A program made the translations under genes and the position numbers. A DNA stretch of 64,000 nt from Prevotella sp. E15-22 (GTDB lineage Bacteria; Bacteroidota; Bacteroidia; Bacteroidales; Bacteroidaceae). The notes beneath the pieces are model-generated. The model had not been told where the DNA came from. It searched no databases and saw nothing but the letters and a program-made list of their open reading frames with translations. Position 1 is the first letter of the stretch; every line of letters begins with the position of its first letter. The DNA lies in NCBI RefSeq assembly GCF_023204875.1, contig NZ_CP096247.1, positions 3,271,335 to 3,335,334 of the forward strand, read 5' to 3'. Positions 45,080 through 53,291 of the stretch are shown in pieces.

Positions 45080-45877
45080 TTATTTCGTTTTTAATTCCGA
45101 TACATGTTTTAGAATTTCTGCCACTAACCTATCTCCATCGTTGAAGATAGGGTATGAGTATCTGATTTGATATTTGTTGCCACAATGGCAAAGATTCAGG
45201 TAGTCCACATCAGTCATTAAATTTTTCTTCTTGACATAAGGCATAATGGGGAGAAATTCTGCCTTAATACTGTGGAGATGATCGTCTAAGGAGAATCCCA
45301 GAACGGAATTCCAGTAGTTGCTTTGCAATAGGGCATACAATGCCGTCATATCGCTGTCGGCATTCTTTGGAAGTCGAATTTTCTTCCCCTTTTTCTTGTC
45401 GGCAATCATCTTCAATACCTTTTCTAAATATCGTTCTTTGCTACTATCAAGCGATATGGAGTCAAGCATCTCCATATTCTTCTTGAACGACATCTCTCCA
45501 TACAGGAAATTGTCGCCATCGTTGAACGCACCAGAGAAAGTAAACAAAGCCTTAACAATTGTGTCAACGGAGGCTAATTCCAATCCTACGAAGGTAGACT
45601 CCCTATCTGTAAGAACCAAGACCTGAAGTTTTTTTTCTTTCTCACAATACTGTCGAATGAACTCCCTTATCTTGTTGACATGCTCTTTTATAGAGCTGTT
45701 ATCATCTATGACATAGGTCTTTGTGTCAATTTCTACATCAGAAAGGCCCTTCGTCAATTTTTCCAAGTCAAAAGCCTCCTTATTCTTATGATATTGGAGA
45801 TTCAGCATCAATTCTTTCGACAATACTGGATTATTACCCAAGAAGAAAAGGAAGAAACCTATTATATATTTTCTCAT
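45080..45877 (-). CDS. Secreted hydrolase-like protein with the nucleophile replaced
   Basis: A 265-residue exported protein (signal peptide MRKYIIGFFLFFLGNNPVLS). It seems to be a shortened, degenerate relative of the next gene: the strand-turn-helix LQVLVLTDRESTFVGLELAS aligns with GFIGASEEAESSLIAAS, so Arg92 sits where the nucleophilic Ser is expected. The following ALFTFSGAF matches LIQMVGCV of the partner. It is therefore probably a non-catalytic partner or binding protein. This relation is my own alignment by eye. The ATG lies in the right copy of the 85-bp repeat, 35 bp after the barrel gene. Confidence 0.65.
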   Translation of the reverse strand: MRKYIIGFFLFFLGNNPVLSKELMLNLQYHKNKEAFDLEKLTKGLSDVEIDTKTYVIDDNSSIKEHVNKIREFIRQYCEKEKKLQVLVLTDRESTFVGLELASVDTIVKALFTFSGAFNDGDNFLYGEMSFKKNMEMLDSISLDSSKERYLEKVLKMIADKKKGKKIRLPKNADSDMTALYALLQSNYWNSVLGFSLDDHLHSIKAEFLPIMPYVKKKNLMTDVDYLNLCHCGNKYQIRYSYPIFNDGDRLVAEILKHVSELKTK

Positions 45878-45957
45878 TGTTTTCAGTATTTGGTGTGGAT
45901 ATTATTATTCTATTATTTCTTTGCAGGCTGTTTATTAAACTTATACGTTACAGTAAA
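45871..45957. repeat. Roughly 85-bp direct repeat, right copy
   Basis: This copy covers the last codons of the barrel-protein gene, its intergenic gap and the start of the next gene. It pairs with 43961-44050. Confidence 0.92.
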
Positions 45958-48726
45958 GAGCCAGTATGATGGAAGTGAGATGGCATGAGTTTCACGAATG
46001 CCACGCTCGTTGATAACATAAGCCACGCTCTTGTATTGGTGAAGGATGTCGATGGCTGTAAATTTCAGGCCAATCTTATCCTTCAAGACAGACTTTGACA
46101 GCGTTACGTCCCATAGATAAGTCCACTTGTTCAGGTCATTGTCTGAATAGCCGCTGCGTTTAATGAAATCACATGCTGTTTTAAGACTGATATCAGCAAA
46201 GATTTTTGTCTCAGCCTTGAAATTGCCATGATAACTCCAAGTCTCACGATCGGCGATACCAGCATTCTCTCTCAATGACTTTCGCCAGTCGACCCCCAAG
46301 TTAACACTTGCCCATAGCTGCTTGGTAACAGAGCCTGAGAAATAAACGGGTACAGACACATGCACCTCATCATTATTCACTTGCGACGTCTGTCCTGCAA
46401 CGCCATCAGCAACAAAATTCTTCATTCTTCTGAAGGAGCTTTTCACGAACCAGTGAAGGGTGAAATCTTTTTTCTGAATCTTTATTTGATGATATCCCTC
46501 ACTGTTAAATGCCAGGTCCCATGTGCCATTTATGTTATCAGGCATGTAAGTATACACGCCAGCATCATAGCGATAAGTAGATGTGATACTGTTGAAATGC
46601 TTGTTAAACACAATCTCTTGTGTAAGCCATTCCCATTCATTTTTCGTTGGCAGATACCAGGCAAAACTTGTTTTCCAGTCAGCAGGCGACTTCAGATGGG
46701 CATTACCCTGATAAATGTTAATCTTGTCTGAAGTCAGAGGAAGGGTTATCAGCTGGGTTGCGTCCAGAAGACTCCTTTTGATGGAGGTAGAAAAGTCAAA
46801 TCCCCAATCCGTATTATAAGCCATCCCCTTCCATTTTCCATAGAAGAAAGATATTGAAGGTTCAAAGAACAAAGGATTCTGAGTAATACAGGTGTCAACA
46901 GAAGAACGACGATAATTGGTGGTTCTATGCGTGATAGAAAGAGGGATAGACACTTTCACCTCCTTCTGCATCTTTGTTGCCGTATTCTCATGTTTATATC
47001 GATAGTTGAATCCAGCCACATATTGATTCTCATAGATTTGCTTCTTGTAACTGTTCATATCATCAGGCATCAGCGAAATGGCATCTGTAATCGTTTCCTT
47101 GTCATTGTCGTAGTCATAGCGATAGCCAGCATAAAACTTTAAATCTGTATAGTAAAGCAGACGCGAGTTATTATATGCTATGTCAGCCTTTGCACCTATA
47201 TGGGTATTGGGATGACTGATATCCTCGAAGACATTGGTTTGCGCAGTATTGGGTTTATATGTCAGATAACGATCGGAACGGTCAGTTTCGTCCTTCGCTT
47301 TCGTATAACCCACACTTGCGCTGAAGTCAATAATATCAGTGGAATAGAGTTTCTTTGAGAAAGCGATGTTTTGTGATAAGCCTATTTCCCTTTCTTTTCT
47401 GTTCGTCAGACGTTTACGAGCATTTACCACAGACGGGTCGTTCAGGGCAACATTCATATTAAAGAGCGAGTCGAGCATGGCAACGCCTTGCATCCTGATG
47501 TCGCCCTGTGACTCCAGAAAGCCATTATCGTTATCATCCTTCGTGCCATTATAATGCACGTTTGTGATGCTCTCCATCCAAATGGGGAGTTTCATCGTAT
47601 ACTTGTTTGATAATGACACGCCCATGTTTCTGCTAACCTCTGAGGAAAGGGTTGTGGCGAAAGTGCTGTTGGATGGGTGGAAGGTTTCCTGAAACTCATC
47701 TGAGCCATACTTTTCTTTTCTGCGATTCAACTCAACAGTCAATATGTTTTTATTTCGTTTGTTGTCAGTCATCAACTCGGCTGTCAGCAGATTAGAGGTT
47801 TTCCTTCCAGATCTTGACTCAGCATCAAGCGCTTCGCCATAGAAGGAATATGCGCCCATGTTCAGGTTGTTGGCACCACCAACAACAGCAAGACGAGAGA
47901 CATCCGTGAAGCAGAGCGCAAACAAACGGGCCAGATAGGCATCCTCGCTGCCAGCACCAACCTCAGCATTACCCATATAGCCCTTACTATATTCACGCTT
48001 CAGGTTCACGTCCATCACAAAGTCCTTCTTTGCCCTGTCATCGTGTAAAGCTGCTGCCTTATCTGTTGTCTGCTCATACACCTTGACCTCTTTCACTGTA
48101 TAGTAAGGCAGGTTCTCCAGCATCAGTTTGTTCTTGCCTCGAAAGAAGTCCTTGCCGTTCAGCAACAGGTTCTCTACCTTCTTGCCATTCACAAATATCT
48201 CGCCCTGCTTATTCAGTTCAACACCAGGCATCTGCTTAATCAATGCGTCCAGCATGCTGCCATCAGCCACATTAAAAGCATCAGCATTATATACCAACGT
48301 ATCGCCACGATAGAACATCTTCACCTTCGTGGCTGTCACCACCACCTCGTCCAGATGTTGCATGCCAAAGGACGTCTTTCGCTTTATGAAAATTGTTGGC
48401 AGTTCATAAAATTCTTTCTTTCCAATATATCTTAAAGAGAATTCATTATATTGTGTTTCGTAGTCTGCATTCTCCACTTTGATGATGCACGAGCGAGGTA
48501 TCTCATCTCTCTTTACCTTTATACGGAAGCCACCCCAACGGCGAAAAGGCATACTATCCAGTACGACACTATCGCTATTCATAAAATAGACCCTTCCACT
48601 CGTAATCTCAGCATTTGTGAAATTATCACGAACAGCCCCTCTTATGAGAATACTATCGTTCTGAGCCAGCACAAAATGCAATGGAGCAAAAGCCAGAAAC
48701 AACAATATGAATATCTTTGTTTTCAT
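45913..48726 (-). CDS. Outer-membrane beta-barrel protein, TonB-receptor-like (paralogue 1)
   Basis: A 937-residue outer-membrane protein. The signal peptide MKTKIFILLFLAFAPLHFVLA is followed by a carboxypeptidase-D-like domain (about 25-120), a plug-like region (about 125-235: DEVVVTATKVKMFYRGDTLV; ADGSMLDALIKQMPGVELN; GEIFVNGKKVENLLLNGKDF; LENLPYYTVKEVKVYE) and a long barrel (OMP_b-brl_3-like) ending VTYKFNKQPAKK. It is a paralogue of the genes at 54609-57467 and 53292-54612. It heads an operon with the two hydrolase-like genes. The exact ligand is unknown. Confidence 0.87.
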   Translation of the reverse strand: MKTKIFILLFLAFAPLHFVLAQNDSILIRGAVRDNFTNAEITSGRVYFMNSDSVVLDSMPFRRWGGFRIKVKRDEIPRSCIIKVENADYETQYNEFSLRYIGKKEFYELPTIFIKRKTSFGMQHLDEVVVTATKVKMFYRGDTLVYNADAFNVADGSMLDALIKQMPGVELNKQGEIFVNGKKVENLLLNGKDFFRGKNKLMLENLPYYTVKEVKVYEQTTDKAAALHDDRAKKDFVMDVNLKREYSKGYMGNAEVGAGSEDAYLARLFALCFTDVSRLAVVGGANNLNMGAYSFYGEALDAESRSGRKTSNLLTAELMTDNKRNKNILTVELNRRKEKYGSDEFQETFHPSNSTFATTLSSEVSRNMGVSLSNKYTMKLPIWMESITNVHYNGTKDDNDNGFLESQGDIRMQGVAMLDSLFNMNVALNDPSVVNARKRLTNRKEREIGLSQNIAFSKKLYSTDIIDFSASVGYTKAKDETDRSDRYLTYKPNTAQTNVFEDISHPNTHIGAKADIAYNNSRLLYYTDLKFYAGYRYDYDNDKETITDAISLMPDDMNSYKKQIYENQYVAGFNYRYKHENTATKMQKEVKVSIPLSITHRTTNYRRSSVDTCITQNPLFFEPSISFFYGKWKGMAYNTDWGFDFSTSIKRSLLDATQLITLPLTSDKINIYQGNAHLKSPADWKTSFAWYLPTKNEWEWLTQEIVFNKHFNSITSTYRYDAGVYTYMPDNINGTWDLAFNSEGYHQIKIQKKDFTLHWFVKSSFRRMKNFVADGVAGQTSQVNNDEVHVSVPVYFSGSVTKQLWASVNLGVDWRKSLRENAGIADRETWSYHGNFKAETKIFADISLKTACDFIKRSGYSDNDLNKWTYLWDVTLSKSVLKDKIGLKFTAIDILHQYKSVAYVINERGIRETHAISLPSYWLFTVTYKFNKQPAKK

Positions 48727-48808
48727 ATATGTTTCATCTAATTTTATATGGTTGTTTGAATTGGTTAAATGTCGTTTTATGTTTTTAGTTAAATACGAAT
48801 GTACGTTG

Positions 48809-48840
48809 CAAATATAAAAAATTATTCTGTAGCGACCAAA
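48809..48840 (-). promoter_or_regulatory. Promoter of the barrel/hydrolase operon
   Basis: The minus strand reads TTTG (complement of 48837-48840), 20 bp, then TATATTTG (complement of 48809-48816), a full match to the Bacteroidota consensus, 82 bp before the start codon. Confidence 0.8.
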
Positions 48841-48863
48841 TATTTATACAAACATTAACAAAA

Positions 48864-48924
48864 CAAATAACACGGGCGAAACCTACCTCCTTTCAGGTAG
48901 ATCCCGCCCGTTTACAAGTTAAGG
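48864..48924. repeat. 61-bp direct repeat, right copy (glf terminator)
   Basis: This copy holds the glf stop codon and an interrupted hairpin, so it is probably the terminator of the peptide operon. The copy at 43711-43771 is at the far side of the next cassette. Confidence 0.95.
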
Positions 48925-50046
48925 TTTTGTTGCTATTTTTTTGTTATCATCCCAGCATGCCATGGCGCGTGCAATGGTGTCGTCCATATCGTAGTACTTA
49001 TACTCCGCCAGGCGGCCACCAAAGATAACATGCTCCTCCTGCTCGGCCAGTGCCTGATATTGGGCATATAAACGGCTGTTGGAATCGTCGTTCACAGGAT
49101 AGTAGGCCTCATAACCTGGCAGATAGGCCTGTGGATATTCTCGCGAGATCACAGTCATGGGAAGGTTGTTCACCTCGCTGCCCATCATCTCGAAGTGTTT
49201 ATGCTCCACGATGCGCGTATAGGGCGTTTCCCTGTCAGTGAAGTTCATGATGGCGATGCCCTGATAGTTTGGCGTATGTAAGACCTCGTGTTCAAACCTC
49301 AGCGAACGATACTGCAGCTCACCAAAGCGATGATGATAGAAATCATCTATCTTTCCTGTAAAGACCAGCGTGTCGGCCAAGGACCTCCATTGCGACTCCA
49401 AACCATCAAAGAAGTCGATGTCCGTTTTCACCTCAACCCCTTCGAGCAGCTTATCTATCAAGACGTTATAGCCTCCGATGGGGATGCCCTGATAGGTATC
49501 GTTAAAGTAGTTATTGTCGAAGGTGTATCTCACAGGCAACCTACGGATGATGAACGATGGCAAGTCCTTGCAGGAGCGCCCCCATTGCTTCTCCGTATAG
49601 CCCTTGATGAGTGCCTCATAGATGTCGCGCCCCACCAGACTGATGGCCTGCTCCTCCAGGTTTGTGATATCCTTTATTTCCCCTCGCTGTGCCTCAATCA
49701 TCGCATGTGCCTCCTCTGGCGTCCTGACGCCCCACATGCCATAGAACGTGTTCATGTTGAACGGCAAGTTAAAGAGTCGTCCTTTGTAGTTTGCCACAGT
49801 CATCAGCGTGAAGCGGTTGAACTCCACAAAGCGGTTCACGAACGCCCACACCTTTTTATCAGACGTATGAAAGATATGCGGCCCATACTGGTGCACATGG
49901 ATGCCCTCCACGTCCTCGCAATACACATTGCCACCCACGTGTGAACGCTTGTCAATCACCAGGCATCGCTTCCCACTGTCTGTGGCAAGGCGCGCAAAGG
50001 TGGCCCCAAACAGGCCAGAGCCTACTATCAGGTAATCGTAAGTCAT
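48919..50046 (-). CDS. glf: UDP-galactopyranose mutase
   Basis: Flavoenzyme interconverting UDP-galactopyranose and UDP-galactofuranose. The 375 residues start MTYDYLIVGSGLFGATFARL with the FAD-binding GxGxxG, then GGNVYCEDVEGIHVHQYGPH (active-site loop), YTEKQWGRSCKDLP, and the C-terminal signature YPVNDDSNSRLYAQYQALA. GC content is higher than in the preceding glycosyltransferase gene, whose stop it overlaps by 4 bp. At the end of the peptide operon it would provide a galactofuranose donor, either for the peptide or for a surface glycan. Confidence 0.95.
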   Translation of the reverse strand: MTYDYLIVGSGLFGATFARLATDSGKRCLVIDKRSHVGGNVYCEDVEGIHVHQYGPHIFHTSDKKVWAFVNRFVEFNRFTLMTVANYKGRLFNLPFNMNTFYGMWGVRTPEEAHAMIEAQRGEIKDITNLEEQAISLVGRDIYEALIKGYTEKQWGRSCKDLPSFIIRRLPVRYTFDNNYFNDTYQGIPIGGYNVLIDKLLEGVEVKTDIDFFDGLESQWRSLADTLVFTGKIDDFYHHRFGELQYRSLRFEHEVLHTPNYQGIAIMNFTDRETPYTRIVEHKHFEMMGSEVNNLPMTVISREYPQAYLPGYEAYYPVNDDSNSRLYAQYQALAEQEEHVIFGGRLAEYKYYDMDDTIARAMACWDDNKKIATKP

Positions 50047-50807
50047 CGGAAATCAACTATGCTAAGATCTTTTATAGGATGATAGAAAGTATTATGCTTT
50101 CTTTCATATTGATATAGATGTTCGTAAATCTCTGCAGGTCCCCACGACAATTGAAAATTATATCCCATGTTCTCAAATTGTCTTATGGAGTAGCCTCTAT
50201 TATACGCCATTGTTGGAAGAAGAAACTCATAATAAAAAGAATTATTCTCATTGATAAAAGCAGCCAAATCGGTAAGGAAACGATAACTAACATAGAATAT
50301 CTGACTCCATGAGAAATAGATATTCTTAAAAGGATTATTCCTGATATAGTTTATTGGCCAGTGTTCCTCTGGACCACCCAAAATATCTGTAGCTATGTGC
50401 ATATAATCACAATCAGCCTTGTTTACAGACATCAAAAAAGTCCTGAGGTTTCCAGAGAGGACGAGATCGTTTTCCATCAAAAGATAGTGCTGATATTTTT
50501 TCTTTTTCGAAAATTCAATCAATGCGATGAGTGGATTTGGTAATTTTTTATTGCCATAGTGGAAGAATCCATCTAATTCATTTGAATTAAACAAATGAAA
50601 TTGAAGGCCAGAAAAATCTTCGACTTTAATATCTTGCAAGCTGTTATCATAGAGTATAACTAAATCCATAATATTCTCCATCTCTCTCTTCAGAAAAGAA
50701 AAGTAGCGAAGTATGTGAGCATCTATCTTATGTGTGATGATAATAGCGCAATTTTTATTTTGACAATATGTTTTTTTCTCTATACTTATTGGGGAATAAT
50801 TCTGCAT
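50043..50807 (-). CDS. Glycosyltransferase-like protein
   Basis: A 254-residue cytosolic protein with GT-A-type features: an N-terminal strand CAIIITHKIDAHILRYFSFL, a VILYDN segment, and an acidic LLMENDLVLSGNLRTFL that resembles the metal-binding region of glycosyltransferases (DUF3405-like), followed by SWSQIFYVSYRFLTDLAAFI. The family is not certain. It is AT-rich compared with glf. It overlaps glf by 4 bp (ATGA-type), which indicates tight co-translation and suggests galactofuranose as a donor candidate. Confidence 0.65.
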   Translation of the reverse strand: MQNYSPISIEKKTYCQNKNCAIIITHKIDAHILRYFSFLKREMENIMDLVILYDNSLQDIKVEDFSGLQFHLFNSNELDGFFHYGNKKLPNPLIALIEFSKKKKYQHYLLMENDLVLSGNLRTFLMSVNKADCDYMHIATDILGGPEEHWPINYIRNNPFKNIYFSWSQIFYVSYRFLTDLAAFINENNSFYYEFLLPTMAYNRGYSIRQFENMGYNFQLSWGPAEIYEHLYQYERKHNTFYHPIKDLSIVDFR

Positions 50808-50841
50808 ATTATCTATATGATTTTTGAGAAAGATTTTGTCA

Positions 50842-51057
50842 CTATATGATTTTTAATTTTATTTGTTCAAGAGTTTTCTCTATCATTTCCTTCATTAGTT
50901 TTTGTGCGCTTCCTCCTGAAATTAGCAGCAGAAAAACAACAATAGCAATAGAAATAACCACAAGTGTTATGCCGTATCGTGTTATGAAAGGCATCTTACC
51001 ACCCATTAGGCTTTCAACCTCTGGACAATGTTGACGTATATTGAATCTTTTTTCCAT
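50842..51057 (-). CDS. Minimal HlyD-N-terminus-like membrane protein (71 residues)
   Basis: The sequence MEKRFNIRQHCPEVESLMGG, KMPFITRYGITLVVISIAIV resembles the first 50 residues of HlyD-type adaptor proteins of Bacteroidota (pattern EVxxxMG..P.....YGIT followed by one transmembrane helix). Instead of a long periplasmic coiled coil and barrel hybrid it ends after about 25 more residues (QKLMKEMIEKTLEQIKLKII). No further adaptor sequence follows downstream. It lies 6 bp after the C39 exporter gene, exactly where a hlyD gene is expected. It is either a decayed adaptor or a real micro-adaptor. Confidence 0.6.
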   Translation of the reverse strand: MEKRFNIRQHCPEVESLMGGKMPFITRYGITLVVISIAIVVFLLLISGGSAQKLMKEMIEKTLEQIKLKII

Positions 51058-51063
51058 TTTGTT

Positions 51064-53283
51064 CTATTCATCTAAAACATTAATCTGATGCTTTACTAAT
51101 TCATAATATTTTCCTTTCTTTTTCAGTAACGATTTGTGATTTCCTCGCTCTACAATCTCACCATTATTCATGACAACAATTTGATCTGCATCGTGGATAG
51201 TACTCAGACGATGGGCACTGATGACAACCGTACGTCCTTCGTAGAATTGACGTAGATTCTCCATAATCTTTGCTTCGTTTGTGGCATCGAGAGAATTGGT
51301 CGCTTCATCAAGGAAAATATATCTGGGGTTCTTATAAATGGCTCTGGCTATTAAAATGCGTTGACGCTGACCTTGACTCACACCCTTACCTTCCATTCCA
51401 ATAATGGTATCGTATCCCAACGGCAGTGACTCCACGAAATCGTCTATTCGAGCCATGTGAGCAGCATTCTTCATTTTCTCCTTATCAGTTTCGTCTGAAT
51501 TAACTGCTATATTATTTGCTATAGTATCAGAGAAAATAAAACTGTCTTGCATCACTGAACCTGTGGCAGCTCTCCAAGTGTGAGGGTTGATGTCGGAAAG
51601 TCTTGTTCCTCCGACTTTTATGCTGCCATGCGTTGGCTCATAGAAACCTTGCAATAGTTTTATCAGAGTCGTCTTTCCGCATCCACTCTCGCCAACTATG
51701 GCTGTTACTTTATGGGCAGGGATGGATAGTGAAATGTTTTTCAAAGCCAAATCTCTCTCCGAGTCTGTATAGCTGAAGGACAAATCCTTGATTTCGATAT
51801 CTTGTTCCTTAGGCAATGTGGATAGCTTCTTATCAATATTGGTTTCTTCATCATCCTGAGAATGTATCTCATTCAAACGTTCAAGACTTATCTTTGCATC
51901 TTGAAATGACTGTGCAAATCCAATAAATTCACCTATAGGCGCTGATACTTGGCCAATAATGTAAGTTAGTGACATCATCATACCAAGGGTCATCGAGCCT
52001 TCTACAACCGACTTGGCAGCTATGTAATAAATGAGAATATGGGTAGTTTGTGTGAAGAACACCGAACCAGATTGCTGTATTTGTCCAATTCGCAATCCTT
52101 TCAGTCCAATTTTGAACAAACGAACTTGTATGCGTTCCCATTCCCATCGTTTCTGTCGCTCACAATTGTTGAGCTTAATATCTTGCATGCCTTGCACCAA
52201 CTGTATCATCTTGCTTTGTTCCATTGCAGATTGGTTGAATCGTTTGATATCCAACTCTCTACGATAGCGCATGAAAAAAGAAATCCAAATTACATATAGA
52301 ATATTACCAATAAGAAAGATTGTAAGCACAAGTACATTGTAATAAGCAAGGATTGCAAGGAATACCACGAAATTTATGAGTGAGAATACAATTCTCATGC
52401 TGTTAGAAAGTAGAAAATTCTTGATACGGCCATGGTCACCGATGCGCTGTAGAATATCACCTGTCATGCGCGAATCGAAAAACCGTAGCGGCATGGCAGT
52501 AAGTTTTATCAGGAAGTCAGCAATGAGTTGAATGTCTATGCGTGAGTTCATGTGGAGCATAATCCACGAACGAATGTAGTCTATACTTAATGTAGCAACG
52601 AAGAAACCAAGCTGGGCAAAAAGAATTAAGGAAATTATATTCAGGTTACGCCCGTTGATGCCTTGGTCAACCATTGCCTGCGAAAGAAAAGGTAGAATTA
52701 TCTGCAATAAACTACCTACGAGCATGGCCAACACTAATTGACCAATCATATTTCGATAGGGCGTAAAATATTTGGCAAACGACAACAAACTACGGCTGTT
52801 TTTTTTATATTCGTCCTCAATCTTGCCAAAATTGTCACCAGGTTCAAGCATCAAAGCAACTCCGTTACTTTTTTCGCTTGCTTGGGGCCCAATCCAACAA
52901 CGTTCAAACTCATCCTTTGTGTATGTAAGACGTTGTGAAGCAGGGTCAGAAATGTGTATTTTATATTCTCCTTTTTTGTTTTTCTCTATACCATAGCACA
53001 CGACAAAATGGTTCTGGTTCCAATGAAGGATACACGGGAAGACACCTTTTTTAGCTAATTGTTCAAAAGATACCTTTACTCCAATAGTATCAAAACCAAT
53101 ATATTCTGCAGCATCACTAATGCCAAGTAGATTTACTCCACCTCTTGTAATATGACAGTGTTTACGCAACATCTCTGTCGAATAATCAAGACCATAATGT
53201 CTGGCAATCATTCGAAGGGATGTTGGTCCGCAGTCAGAAGAATTGTTTTGTATAAAGTGAGGAAAACGTTTGATGAATTTCAT
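51064..53283 (-). CDS. Peptidase-containing ABC transporter (C39 bacteriocin exporter)
   Basis: Inner-membrane exporter that cleaves double-glycine leaders and pumps the mature peptide out. The 739 residues have an N-terminal C39 peptidase (about 1-135) with catalytic Cys18 in NNSSDCGPTSLRMIARHYG, His in HWNQNHFVVCYGI and Asp in ISDPAS; a six-helix ABC membrane domain (about 165-440); and an ATPase with Walker A GESGCGKTTLIK, signature SQGQRQR and Walker B YIFLDEATNSLD. All catalytic residues are intact. The in-frame start at 53364 lies in the tail of the upstream pseudogene; MKFIKRFPHFIQ at 53283 is the natural start. The precursor peptide gene is in the same operon. Confidence 0.93.
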   Translation of the reverse strand: MKFIKRFPHFIQNNSSDCGPTSLRMIARHYGLDYSTEMLRKHCHITRGGVNLLGISDAAEYIGFDTIGVKVSFEQLAKKGVFPCILHWNQNHFVVCYGIEKNKKGEYKIHISDPASQRLTYTKDEFERCWIGPQASEKSNGVALMLEPGDNFGKIEDEYKKNSRSLLSFAKYFTPYRNMIGQLVLAMLVGSLLQIILPFLSQAMVDQGINGRNLNIISLILFAQLGFFVATLSIDYIRSWIMLHMNSRIDIQLIADFLIKLTAMPLRFFDSRMTGDILQRIGDHGRIKNFLLSNSMRIVFSLINFVVFLAILAYYNVLVLTIFLIGNILYVIWISFFMRYRRELDIKRFNQSAMEQSKMIQLVQGMQDIKLNNCERQKRWEWERIQVRLFKIGLKGLRIGQIQQSGSVFFTQTTHILIYYIAAKSVVEGSMTLGMMMSLTYIIGQVSAPIGEFIGFAQSFQDAKISLERLNEIHSQDDEETNIDKKLSTLPKEQDIEIKDLSFSYTDSERDLALKNISLSIPAHKVTAIVGESGCGKTTLIKLLQGFYEPTHGSIKVGGTRLSDINPHTWRAATGSVMQDSFIFSDTIANNIAVNSDETDKEKMKNAAHMARIDDFVESLPLGYDTIIGMEGKGVSQGQRQRILIARAIYKNPRYIFLDEATNSLDATNEAKIMENLRQFYEGRTVVISAHRLSTIHDADQIVVMNNGEIVERGNHKSLLKKKGKYYELVKHQINVLDE

Positions 53284-53291
53284 AATTGTTA

